A DNA stretch of 64,000 nt, taken from Bacteroidota bacterium (GTDB lineage: Bacteria > Bacteroidota > Bacteroidia > Bacteroidales > FEN-979). Below are positions 40,569 to 50,200 of this stretch, in pieces. The position numbers and the translations under genes were made by a program. Position 1 is the first letter of the stretch, and each line of letters begins with the position of its first letter. The DNA lies in contig JAPLDJ010000027.1 in the NCBI GenBank assembly GCA_026391805.1, positions 1 to 64,000 on the forward strand, in the 5' to 3' direction. The notes under the pieces are model-generated. The model was not told where the DNA came from, did no database searches, and was given only the letters and a program-made list of their open reading frames with translations.

Positions 40569-42275
40569 ATGAAAAAAAGACTTTTACTTCTGCCATTGGC
40601 GATTATTGCGTTAAATATTTGCCAGGCACAGCTGGTGCCGTTGTTCGAACGGACAACCTTTCCGGAAATCACCGTCGATCCCATCGTGAATTTTAAAGAT
40701 ACGGGAGTGACATTTGTTTCTGAGTGGAACAATGCGGCATGGCTCAGGGCTGCTTCTGAGTGGGGTGATGGTACCTTCTTCACAGAGATGAAGTACAACT
40801 GGAACGCAAAGGGCTGCGGAGGGGATTATACGGTCTATCCGGAGTACACCCTGTTTCTGCTGGATGCGGCAAACGACCTGGATGTGCGGGATTTGTGGGA
40901 CTATGCAAGTTTTGAGATGATCACCGACGGAGAAGTGGTTACCATCTGGGTTTTCGGAAATGCCGATCATCCGCAAAACCAGGACTGGATATGGATCCCT
41001 GCTTCCGGGATTGGCCGGCCGTTTATCGATGACCGGCAGGGATACCTGGTCCGGTATAATAACAGGGCTTCGAGCGACCGCCAGTTTTTTGCCGACACCG
41101 ATCCCTGCCCGGGCGATCCGGCATTCAACTTTTCCGACTCCTACGGGATTTTCGGCCATTATAATTTCAACACAACACCCTACGATTACGGTTTACCCAA
41201 TTCCGTACCCTGGAACCATGAACTCTACGAGCTCTGCTCCATCGACGTGGACGGAGGCTATATGTTGTGCCACAAAGGGAAGATGATCGATCCCTGCAAA
41301 CCTTTGCCAAAAGGACAGAAGGGAAACCCGAACGATGCCCAGAAAAGAGCAGCTGCAAAAATCTGTCGCGACAGTGTTCCATATTGCCCGGTCCCCCGGG
41401 AGGGTTATACTTACACACCCATGACGGACACGACAAATCTCGGATTTCAGCTGACAAATGAAACCGATACTACGATTTCCTTCCATGTCATGTTCACAAG
41501 TTCGCTCTTTTCACCCATCGAAACCGAAATCACCTCCCTCGATCTTGCCGGTCATGCAGATACAATGCTGACGGCAAAGGTCATCAGCCATGCAATGGTC
41601 GGATATAAAGACACGATCGTTTGCTGGACCAATTACAGGACGGCATGGACGGTCATCGAAGGGGCCGGGGATCTGCACCGGATCGATCTCCTCCCTGATT
41701 CACTTTCGCTTTCTATCGGAGACACGGTCTTCCTGGGAGGCTATGGGTATGATCCTGACGGAAGGCCATTGTTCCTGAAACACCCGGTATGGACCACCAC
41801 CGGGGGTGTCGGTGCAATAGCCGGATTGATAAACCACAAGCACGTTCCTGCATTTATGGTGGTGGGCCAGTTCATTGCACAGAATGCCGGCAGCGGATAT
41901 ATTTATCTTGAAAACATGAACATCTTCGGAACACGGATCGCCGACTCGACCTATGTCACGGTCGTGCCGCTCTCTGTTGATAAGAGAAAGGAACAAGGCG
42001 TCCTGCTGGCACAGAATTTTCCCAATCCATTCGGAAACAGCACAAGGATCGAATTCTCCCTCGAAAAGTCAATGCATGCTGAACTGAGGATTTATTCGGT
42101 TGATGGGACATGTTTAAGGACTATGGCTGACGGGATCTTTTCGGGAGGGTTCCATTCCATTACCTGGGATGGCAGGAATGAAACAGGAGAAAAACTCTCC
42201 AATGGAATATACTTCTACCAGTTGAAAACGTCAGACGGAGAGATCCGGACGAGGAAGATGGTGCTGCTGGATTAA
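40569..42275 (+). CDS. T9SS-exported protein of unknown function
   Basis: The protein has 568 residues with a signal peptide (MKKRLLLLPLAIIALNICQAQ). The first 240 residues are rich in aromatic and acidic residues (DLWDYASFEMITDGEVVTIWVFGNAD, WIPASGIGRPFIDDRQGYLVRY) and contain several Cys. Two strand-rich, Ig-like parts follow (FQLTNETDTTISFHVMF; LSIGDTVFLGGYGYDPDGRP). The end (LAQNFPNPFGNSTRIEFSL ... LRIYSVDGTCLRT ... GIYFYQLKTSDGEIRTRKMVLLD) is a type A T9SS sorting domain, so the protein is exported to the cell surface or medium. I do not recognise the N-terminal domain. Confidence 0.8.
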   Translation: MKKRLLLLPLAIIALNICQAQLVPLFERTTFPEITVDPIVNFKDTGVTFVSEWNNAAWLRAASEWGDGTFFTEMKYNWNAKGCGGDYTVYPEYTLFLLDAANDLDVRDLWDYASFEMITDGEVVTIWVFGNADHPQNQDWIWIPASGIGRPFIDDRQGYLVRYNNRASSDRQFFADTDPCPGDPAFNFSDSYGIFGHYNFNTTPYDYGLPNSVPWNHELYELCSIDVDGGYMLCHKGKMIDPCKPLPKGQKGNPNDAQKRAAAKICRDSVPYCPVPREGYTYTPMTDTTNLGFQLTNETDTTISFHVMFTSSLFSPIETEITSLDLAGHADTMLTAKVISHAMVGYKDTIVCWTNYRTAWTVIEGAGDLHRIDLLPDSLSLSIGDTVFLGGYGYDPDGRPLFLKHPVWTTTGGVGAIAGLINHKHVPAFMVVGQFIAQNAGSGYIYLENMNIFGTRIADSTYVTVVPLSVDKRKEQGVLLAQNFPNPFGNSTRIEFSLEKSMHAELRIYSVDGTCLRTMADGIFSGGFHSITWDGRNETGEKLSNGIYFYQLKTSDGEIRTRKMVLLD

Positions 42276-42300
42276 AAGTTCAGCCTGATTTTCTTTGCCA

Positions 42301-42352
42301 GGCGGAATTTGTAATTCCGCCATGATTTCGAGCGGCATTACAAATGCCGCTC
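42301..42352. repeat. Pair of GCGG-type palindromes between convergent genes
   Basis: The first hairpin is GGCGGAATT-TGT-AATTCCGCC (42301-42321). The second is GAGCGGCATT-ACA-AATGCCGCTC (42330-42352). Both have 3-nt TGT/ACA loops. A matching pair lies at 59847-59923. They may also act as bidirectional terminators. Confidence 0.8.
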
Positions 42353-42388
42353 AGCAGTGGGAAGACACAGAGGCTCACAGAGAAAGTG

Positions 42389-45300
42389 CTACGGCTCTTT
42401 ATTGAACTCTTCCAGCGAGGTTACTTTAATCTCTTCCTTCTTCAGGCTGGCAAGTTCGATGTTGATCTTTTCAAGGTCGCCGGAGATGAGGTTGGTGATC
42501 TCGGTTTTGATCTGGCCGGCCTCGATGCTTAACAGGTCGAGTCCTGAAAGCTGCGAATCCGTTGGCTTTCCCATGTAGCTCATGACGGAAGCGTAGATGA
42601 AAGCGATCTTCTCGCGGAGTTTTTCCTCGCCGGTGATCTTTCCTTCCCTTACGGAGACCATCTTAACATGCAGGGTGTCCATGCGTGTTGCAATTCCGGT
42701 GAGTTTCTTCGCAAGCGGTTTCGGGACTTCCTTTGCCCGGAGCATGGCCTTGTCGCGGATCTCTTTTGCCTGACGGTCGGTGTAAGCGAGCGATTCCAGC
42801 AGGTTGTAGGCTTTCATAAGTGCTGTTTGCCGGATCTGACGGTCTTCCTTCGAGTATATGGATTTAGGATCGGCCACCAGGTGGATCTTTGTTTCAAAAA
42901 CCTCCTTATTCTTGGTCAGCTTTACGCTATATTCCCCCGGGGGATAATTCGGGCCTGACATGGCAGATCCTTCCAGCTGCGGCGATACAGGAACCTTAGG
43001 AGGCTTCATGCGGATCGTCCAGTTCACCTGGTTGATCCCCTTACGCGTGCCTGCCGGCAGTTTCTTTATGGACTTGCCATCGGCATCAAAGATCTCGATG
43101 TAGATATCCCCGAACAGGTGGCGTTTCTTCAGATAATAAAGGATGGGCGCCGATTCCTGGGGAACCTGTCCGATGAATTCATCATCGCCGTTCCACTCCT
43201 GGGTAAATGAATTTTCGCGGATCACATAATCTTTAGTTTTGATGAATTTTACATCTTCATTCAGCACCTCCTGGGTGAGTTCGCGAAACGGGGTAATGTC
43301 GTCGATGATCATGATGCCGCGGCCGTGTGTTGCGAGCACCAGCGATTGATCACGGGCATGAATGGTCATGTCCATGACCGGAACCTTCGGTACATTCCCT
43401 TTGAAACAGGCCCAGCTCTCGCCTCCGTTTACAGAAAGGTACAGACCCCATTCTGTTCCGAGGAAAAGCAGGTTTGGATTAACAATGTCTTCCTTTATGA
43501 TGTGGCAGTATGCTTTGAGAGAAGTATCGGCCAGCGCTTTCCAGCTCTTTCCAAGGTCGGTGGATTTGAAAACGTAAGGTGTTTTATCGCCCATCCGGTG
43601 TCCGTCGAAGGTCACAAAGACGGTATTTTTATCGAACCGGCCGGGTTCCACATACGAGCACCAGGTGTTTACGGGCAGTCCCGGAATGTTCTTCACCACG
43701 TTCGTCCAGGTTTTCCCGCCATCGGCCGTAACCTGCAGGTTGCCGTCGTCGGTGCCGGCCCAGATGACCAGGCTGTCGAGCGGCGATTCATTGATGGTAT
43801 AAATCGTACAATGGTTTTCAGCTGAAGAATTATCGATGGTAAGTCCGCCGGATTTCTCCTGCTTGGTTTTTTTGGGATCATCGGTGGTAAGATCGGGCGA
43901 GATCCGCGTCCATGAATCGCCCCGGTTGGTTGTTTTATACAGGTACTGCGCCCCGGCGTAAAATGAATTGCTCCTGGGGCTGAATATCATCGGGGCATTC
44001 CAGTTGAAGCGCAGATCTTTCGTCTCTTTGTCTTTGAAAGGGATCAGCGATTTGTATTCGCCGGTCTTGAGGGAATACCGGGCGATCTTGCCTCCCTGGA
44101 ACTGCCAGTAGAGGATCGTCGAATCCAGCTTGTCGCGATAGACATAAAAACCATCCCCGAAACCGACGTTTTTCCAGCTGCTGTTGGTGATGCCGTATGA
44201 AGCCCTCGACGGGGCATACCATGATCCGTTGTCCTGGAGTCCGCCATAAACGTTGAAAGGATCGGCATTGTCGGTACTGACATGATAAAACTGCGAAACC
44301 GGAAGGTTCCGCATGAACCGCCAGGTATTGCCCCTGTCCATCGTATAATAAACACCTCCGTCGGTTCCCATGTAGATGAATTTCGGGTCTTTCTTACTGA
44401 TGTAAATAGGATGGCAGTCGCCATGGTAATTTCCTCCTTCAACGGAGGAAGAGCCGAAGGTCCTGCCGCCGTCGGTGCTTTTATAAAGGTTATAGGCAGG
44501 CTTATAAACGATATTGGTGTCAACCGGATCAAGGGCCAGGTAGGAGAAATAGAAAGGCCGGTCGTTGACGGCTTCCGACTGGCACATCAGGTTCCAGGTG
44601 ATCCCCTTGTCGACCGAACGGTACAACCCTGTTTTCTCTGCTTCCACCAGTGCATAGACCATTTCGGGTTTCACCGGCGAAATACGGATCGTGATCCTGC
44701 CAAGAATTCCGGAAGGAAGCCCGGCTGTGATCTTCATCCAGGTTTTCCCCCCGTCGGCTGACCGGAAAAACCCACTCCCTTTTCCGCCTGAACTGAAGGC
44801 CCAAGGAAATCTTCTGAATTCCCACATTCCCGCGTACATGATATCGGGGTTGACAGGATCGATGGCCACATCACAGCATCCGGTATTGTCATCTACAAAA
44901 AAGATTTTTTCCCAGGTTTTTCCCCCGTCGGCGGTTTTATACAATCCACGATCCGGACTTGAATTCCAAAGGTTTCCCAGGGCAGCAACAAAGACGATGT
45001 CCGGATTTTTCGGATGGATGACGATCTTCCCGATGCGTTCTGTTTTTTCAAGTCCCATTTTCTGCCAGGTATCACCGCCGTTTTTTGTTTTGTAGATGCC
45101 GTCGCCCACGGAAGTGGAATTCCGCACCCAGACTTCACCTGTTCCGACCCACACCGTATCGGGATGATCCTGGTCGATGGTAATGGCGCCGATGGCCTGA
45201 TTGTATTTATCGAAAACAGGTTTAAAGGTTGTCCCGTAGTTTTTCGATTTCCATACGCCGCCGCTGGCGGCCCCCACATAGAGAATAGTCGGATTGCGGT

Positions 45301-45454
45301 CGACTGCATCCAGGGCAGAGATCCTGCCGCTCATCGTAGCGGAACCGATCTGCCGTGCTTTGATATCTCCGAATGAATTTTCATCCATCCTGACTTGGGA
45401 CAACGCCGTCTGTGTGAAGAGGGCGAAAAGAAAAATGAAAAGAGTGCGGTACAT
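42389..45454 (-). CDS. Secreted sortilin/VPS10-like BNR-repeat propeller protein
   Basis: The protein has 1021 residues with a signal peptide (MYRTLFIFLFALFTQTALS). About eleven Asp-box (BNR) motifs are spread over residues 60-700 (GIYKTKNGGDTW, GLYKTADGGKTW, GFFRSADGGKTW, NLYKSTDGGRTF, LQVTADGGKTW and others), which build one or two beta-propellers like those of sortilins and GH74 enzymes. The C-terminal 300 residues hold a strand-rich FlgD-like part (IEIFDADGKSIKKLPAGTRKGINQVNWTIRMKPP) and a helical end (QIRQTALMKAYNLLESLAYTDRQAKEIRDKA). No GH74 catalytic pair could be assigned by eye, and no T9SS signal is present. Such proteins are often annotated as glycosyl hydrolases; binding or peptidase roles are as likely. 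It follows the LolA-like gene by 23 nt. Confidence 0.8.
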   Translation of the reverse strand: MYRTLFIFLFALFTQTALSQVRMDENSFGDIKARQIGSATMSGRISALDAVDRNPTILYVGAASGGVWKSKNYGTTFKPVFDKYNQAIGAITIDQDHPDTVWVGTGEVWVRNSTSVGDGIYKTKNGGDTWQKMGLEKTERIGKIVIHPKNPDIVFVAALGNLWNSSPDRGLYKTADGGKTWEKIFFVDDNTGCCDVAIDPVNPDIMYAGMWEFRRFPWAFSSGGKGSGFFRSADGGKTWMKITAGLPSGILGRITIRISPVKPEMVYALVEAEKTGLYRSVDKGITWNLMCQSEAVNDRPFYFSYLALDPVDTNIVYKPAYNLYKSTDGGRTFGSSSVEGGNYHGDCHPIYISKKDPKFIYMGTDGGVYYTMDRGNTWRFMRNLPVSQFYHVSTDNADPFNVYGGLQDNGSWYAPSRASYGITNSSWKNVGFGDGFYVYRDKLDSTILYWQFQGGKIARYSLKTGEYKSLIPFKDKETKDLRFNWNAPMIFSPRSNSFYAGAQYLYKTTNRGDSWTRISPDLTTDDPKKTKQEKSGGLTIDNSSAENHCTIYTINESPLDSLVIWAGTDDGNLQVTADGGKTWTNVVKNIPGLPVNTWCSYVEPGRFDKNTVFVTFDGHRMGDKTPYVFKSTDLGKSWKALADTSLKAYCHIIKEDIVNPNLLFLGTEWGLYLSVNGGESWACFKGNVPKVPVMDMTIHARDQSLVLATHGRGIMIIDDITPFRELTQEVLNEDVKFIKTKDYVIRENSFTQEWNGDDEFIGQVPQESAPILYYLKKRHLFGDIYIEIFDADGKSIKKLPAGTRKGINQVNWTIRMKPPKVPVSPQLEGSAMSGPNYPPGEYSVKLTKNKEVFETKIHLVADPKSIYSKEDRQIRQTALMKAYNLLESLAYTDRQAKEIRDKAMLRAKEVPKPLAKKLTGIATRMDTLHVKMVSVREGKITGEEKLREKIAFIYASVMSYMGKPTDSQLSGLDLLSIEAGQIKTEITNLISGDLEKINIELASLKKEEIKVTSLEEFNKEP

Positions 45455-45477
45455 GGTGAGCGGTTTTTAGGGAACGG

Positions 45478-46206
45478 TTATTTTTTTACCGGTTTCATAA
45501 AGAGGCTGTCGCTGACGGGCAGGTCAACTTCCATTTTCTCAATTTCCACCTGGGAAATCGTCTGGCCTTTATATTTGCTTGTGATGGCGCTGGCCATCAG
45601 GACTCCGTTGAATTCCCTGTAATTGGAAAGATAGCTTTCCGATTCGGCTTCATTGCCCTGGATCTTTGTGACGCTTGAAACTTTCACCGGAAGATAGGTC
45701 TCCGCATCAATAAAATAGTTTTCAATATCCCCGTCGGCTCGTGTCAGCTTTATTTTATAGACGGGAGATCCGTCCAGGTCCTCTTTCCCGATCAGTTCGG
45801 CGGTATGTCCTTTTTCCTTCCAGTTGTAAAGGCTTCCTTCGATATCTGCCTGGCTTTTCATGCCCTTGATCTCATCGGAGGTCATCTCCTGCGGATCCGA
45901 AGAACCTGACCATGGTACAATGCTCCATCCCTTTGTTCCGTCAAAGGCCTGGATCATCCTCATGCCCTGGATCTCTGCCTCGATCCTGAGTTTCCCCGGA
46001 CGTTTCGTGATCATCTTAAAGGGATATTCCACTCCACCTGCTATGGTTTTTCCGCTGCCGGATATCGTTTGCCAGTCTTTCATCTTTTCAAGGCCAATGG
46101 CTTTGTAATAGGCGTACAGAATGTCGTCGAGCTTTGCTTCCTGTGCCCGGGCGATCATTGATCCCAGGAAGGAAACGACAAATAATAAGACAAGTTTCTT
46201 TTTCAT
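45478..46206 (-). CDS. Periplasmic LolA-like outer-membrane lipoprotein-sorting protein
   Basis: The protein has 242 residues with a signal peptide (MKKKLVLLFVVSFLGSMIARA). The mature part has the unclosed-barrel LolA/LppX pattern: DILYAYYKAIGLEKMKDWQTISGSGKTI, KMITKRPGKLRIEAEIQGMRMIQAFDGTKGWSI, a helix, then PVYKIKLTRADGDIENYFIDAETYLPVKVSSV and SESYLSNYREFNGVLMASAI. It would bind a lipid or lipoprotein in the periplasm. It starts a two-gene operon with the BNR propeller protein. Confidence 0.75.
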   Translation of the reverse strand: MKKKLVLLFVVSFLGSMIARAQEAKLDDILYAYYKAIGLEKMKDWQTISGSGKTIAGGVEYPFKMITKRPGKLRIEAEIQGMRMIQAFDGTKGWSIVPWSGSSDPQEMTSDEIKGMKSQADIEGSLYNWKEKGHTAELIGKEDLDGSPVYKIKLTRADGDIENYFIDAETYLPVKVSSVTKIQGNEAESESYLSNYREFNGVLMASAITSKYKGQTISQVEIEKMEVDLPVSDSLFMKPVKK

Positions 46207-46246
46207 ATTAGGGTTTTTTTATAAATGTATGACTTTTTATTGCAAT

Positions 46247-46358
46247 TCCTCTGTGAGCCTCCCTGCCTACCGACAGGCAGGTGTGCCTTCTCTGTGGTTC
46301 TCAGTGAAACAATTTTTTACACAGAGGTTCACGGAGAAGACACAGAGTTACACAGAGA
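46247..46358. repeat. CACAGAG-type long hairpin repeat with nested palindrome
   Basis: Arms of the form CCTCTGTGAGCCTC and ACACAGAGGTTCACGGAG face each other around a central AATTTTTT. The left arm is interrupted by CCTGCCTACCGACAGGCAGG (46261-46281). A homologous hairpin without the insertion lies at 61151-61244. Confidence 0.7.
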
Positions 46359-46384
46359 TGATTTCATTGATTAATATTAGATTT

Positions 46385-46858
46385 TCAGTATGGTATTTTA
46401 TCAGCTTTCTCACTCCATTCCCTGAAAAGTTCTTCAGCCTGCGGGTGACCGACCTGCTGAAAACGGATCGTTCTCTGTTCAGGTGCAAGTGCGATCTCCT
46501 CATAAATGTGATTATCCTTGAACCCGCTGGCTTCCGCATCGTAACGGGAAGAACAATAAAACACCTCCTTGATGTTGGCCCAGTATATAGCCGACAGGCA
46601 CATCGGGCAGGGTTCGCAGGTCGCATACAGCACTGAACCTTCAAGGTCAAAAGTCGCAAACGTCTTGCATGCATCGCGGATGGCTACGATTTCCGCATGG
46701 GCGGTCGGGTCGTTGGTTGAACTCACCCGGTTCCCGCCTTTGCCGATGATCCGGCCATCCTTTACAACAACAGCCCCGAAAGGTCCGCCGGTGTTGGACC
46801 TTAATGACTCATAGGCAGATTTGAATGCTTCATCAAAGTAGATTGAGTGAGATGTCAT
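46385..46858 (-). CDS. guaD: Guanine deaminase
   Basis: The protein has 157 residues. It is a CDA-fold deaminase with zinc ligands H54 and catalytic E56 (PTAHAEIVAIRDAC) and C84/C87 (TCEPCPMCLSAIYWA). The stretches GGPFGAVVVKDG, SSTNDPTAHAEI, AIYWANIKEVFYCSSRYDAEASGF, DNHIYEEI and a C-terminal Tyr match the small Bacillus-type GuaD rather than tRNA adenosine deaminase. It converts guanine to xanthine and ammonia in the cytoplasm. Standing divergently next to the ygfK operon, it feeds the xanthine-handling enzymes there. Reliability is high for the family and good for guanine as substrate. Confidence 0.88.
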   Translation of the reverse strand: MTSHSIYFDEAFKSAYESLRSNTGGPFGAVVVKDGRIIGKGGNRVSSTNDPTAHAEIVAIRDACKTFATFDLEGSVLYATCEPCPMCLSAIYWANIKEVFYCSSRYDAEASGFKDNHIYEEIALAPEQRTIRFQQVGHPQAEELFREWSEKADKIPY

Positions 46859-47219
46859 AATTGCTTGATGATTTTAATTTTTTTATCCACTCCCACTGCG
46901 GGGCCAACCAAAAAGTATTTTTTCTTCTCGCAGAGTTTCGCAGATTAAATCGCAGAGTTTCGCAGATGATGGATTACGTACAAAATAACTCTGCGTAACT
47001 CAGCGAAAAACTTTGCGTAACTCTGCGTGACATTTTGTTTAAACATTTTTCGAAGGTCCTCTGTTTCTATAAGGCGAGGATCTTCATTACAGAGTAATAT
47101 CAACGCAAAAATAAGGCGTATTTCGGTTTTTTAAATAAATTATCGGTCATCCGGCCGGATTTGATGATATCATTCACAATATTCAGGATGACCCGTACCC
47201 TCAATTTTCTTAAATTTGG
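46859..47219. repeat. Intergenic region with CGCAGAG hairpin repeats
   Basis: This 361-bp gap between divergent genes has no ORF. It contains a repeat that begins GGGGCCAACCAAAAAG (46901-46916), like the ends of the MITE elements. This runs into two direct copies of CGCAGAGTTTCGCAGAT and then an inverted set (CTCTGCGTAACTCAGCG, CTTTGCGTAACTCTGCG), up to about 47030. The remaining 190 bp hold the start-proximal -7 box at 47211. Confidence 0.65.
47211..47218 (+). promoter_or_regulatory. -7 box TAAATTTG directly before ygfK
   Basis: TAAATTTG ends 1 nt before the ATG at 47220, so a transcript from it would be leaderless, or the real start codon would be further in (for example a GTG at codon 12). 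No -33 match is seen at the ideal distance. Confidence 0.35.
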
Positions 47220-50200
47220 ATGCGGAAATTCATTCATTTAACCCGGGATCGCGTGTCGGACAGATTTTCACCTCTTCCTCTTCCTGTACTTTTAAAGCTG
47301 ACGCTTGCTGAAATCAGGCTAAAGCGGTTCATGGGCATTCCGGACAATCTCTTTTTTATCCCTGACCCTTCGGATCCCTTCCGGATGGAACGGTACGGGA
47401 AGATCCTCGAAACCCCGGTTGGTGTAGCAGCAGGACCTCATTCGCAGCTGGCGCTCAACATCGTGGCCGCATGGCTCTGTGGCGCACGTTACATCGAGCT
47501 GAAGACGATCCAGACACTGGATGAACTGAATGTTTCCAAGCCCTGCATTGACATGCAGGATGAAGGATACAACTGTGAATGGTCGCAGGAACTGAAAGTG
47601 GAACAGTCGTTCCGCGAATACCTGAACGCCTGGATCCTGATCCACATCCTGCATAAGGAGCTGGGATTTGTGGGAACGCCCGGTGTCATCTTCAACATGA
47701 GCGTGGGCTATAACCTCGAAGGGATCCAAAAAGAAAATGTGCAGGAGTTCCTGAAGAAAATGCAGAATTGCACAGAGGAGCTGAACAAGGCAAAAAATAC
47801 GATCCGTGACATCTATCCTGCCATTGATGAGCTTCAGATCCCATCCTGCATTTCAGACAGTGTAACCCTCAGTACCATGCATGGCTGTCCGCCGGAAGAG
47901 ATCTCGGGGATCGGGCATTACCTGATTGAAGAGAAGAAGCTTCATACCACAATCAAGCTGAATCCGACATTAGTGGGAGCGGAGTTGCTGCGCCACCTGC
48001 TGAATGAGATTGGAGGATTCTCTGCGGAAGTTCCCGACTCCGCTTTCGGCCATGACCTGAAATACGATGATGCCCTGAAGATCCTTCAGTCGCTGAAGGC
48101 GGTCTCATCAGCAAACCAGCTTCTATTCAGTGTCAAGCTGACAAATACACTGGAAAGCCTTAACCGGAAAGGTGTTTTCGATAAGAAGGAAGAGATGGTT
48201 TACATGAGCGGCCGGGCGCTGCATCCCATCAGCATCACCCTCGCCCGGAAACTGCAGAATGATTTCCAGGGAATGCTTGATATCTCCTTTTCGGCCGGGG
48301 CCGACTGTTTCAACATCGCACCCGTGCTTGCCTGCGGACTGAAACCTGTCACCGTTTGCAGCGACCTGCTGAAACCAGGCGGTTATGGCAGGCTTTGGCA
48401 GTATATCGATCATCTCCGCAGGGAATTCTCAGCTGCAGAGGTAAACAGTATCAATGATTATATTCATGTTGTTTCAGGCGGAAATGAAAAAAGTGTAGAA
48501 GAGGCGGCATTGCTGAACCTGAACAATTATGCTGATAAGGTCAGGGAGAATCCTGCATATAAAAAAAGCGGGATCACGGAGCCTGACATTAAAACAGAGA
48601 GAACGCTTGAATTTTTTGATTGCATCCATGCTCCCTGTGTGGATACCTGCCCGGCGAACCAGGATATTCCCGGTTACATGTACCACATCTCAAAGGCGGA
48701 TCCTGCTGCTGCATTTAAAACCATTTTCGAAACGAACCCTTTCCCCTCCGTGACCGGCATGGTGTGCGACCACCTCTGCCAGCTGAAATGCACCCGGATC
48801 AATTACGATGAAGAATTACGGATCAGGGAAATCAAGCGGTACGTTGCGGAGAATGAAAATCCCGCGAATGACGAAAAACCGGCGACACCCTGCGGAAAAA
48901 AAGCTGCTATTATCGGCGCCGGTCCGGCAGGGCTTTCCTGCGCATGGTTCCTGCGCAAAGCCGGGTTTGAAGTTCATGTTTTTGAAGAGAAGAGTTTTCC
49001 CGGCGGAATGGTTTCGGCCGCCATTCCTGCGTTCCGGCTGACAGGTGAAGCCATCGACCGTGATGTACGACGCATCCTGGATTCCGGCGTAATCCTTCAT
49101 GACAATTATAAGGTTGATCAGGAGAATTTTGAAACCATCCGGACGACTCATGATATCCTATTTCTTGCTGCCGGTGCGCAGCAATCGGTTAAGATTGACA
49201 TTGAAGGGTTCGGTTCCGAAGGTGTTATTGACCCGCTCGATTTTTTATTTGATGCCAAGAAAGATCCGAAACCGCTGAAGGGCAAAAATGTGGTGATCAT
49301 CGGTGGTGGCAACACCGCGATGGATGCCGCCCGCGCGGCTTACCGGCTGGTGGGGCATGAGGGGAACGTGACGCTGATATACCGTCGCACGATCCGTGAA
49401 ATGCCGGCCGATAAAGGAGAGATCAAGGCGGTACAGGAAGAAGGGATAAGGATCATTGAACTGACAAACCCTGAACGGGTAATCACTACTGATGGAAAGG
49501 TCAGTTCGCTTGTTAGTTCCCGTAATGTACTTGCGATGGCAGGGAAAGACGGAAGACCAATTCCGGTTAAGGTCCCGGATTCGGAATTTGAGATCTTCTG
49601 TGATACCATCATTCCAGCCATCGGGCAGAAACTGTCCATCGGATTCGCAATGCCGGAACAACTCAAAACGACCGGAAAAGGATATAAGACCACGATTGAT
49701 GGACTGTACATTGGCGGCGATGCCCTCCGGGGCGCCTCCACTGCCATCAATGCCATTGCCGACGGAAGGAAGGCCGCAGAAGAGATCATTGCCGATCTTT
49801 CTTTAGAAAACCGGAAAAACAGAAGAAAACCGGAAAAGGAGATCGATTTTCCCGAACTGATGAAGCGAAAATCGATCCGTCAGTATGGCGTTTCTCCTGC
49901 AGAGACTCCGCTTGATGACCGGATGAACTTCAGCCTCGTCATGGATTCGCTTTCCGGTGAACAGGCAGTGGAAGAAGCATCGCGCTGCCTCCAGTGCGAT
50001 GAGATCTGCAACGTTTGCGTTACCGTTTGTCCCAACCTTGCCAATTTCAGCTACCGCATCGACCCGGCGACTTATCATCTGCAGAAAGCAGTTCGCAGGG
50101 AGGATGGAACCATCGGGTTTGAACCCGACAGGACCTTTGCCGTTGAGCAATCCTGGCAGATCCTGAACATCCGTGACCTCTGCAACGAATGCGGAAATTG

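Noticed and set aside
46385-46858. tRNA adenosine deaminase (TadA)
   Set aside because: The NDPTAHAEI, IYWA and DNHIYEEI stretches and the C-terminal Tyr fit the small GuaD family better, and the neighbours are purine genes.
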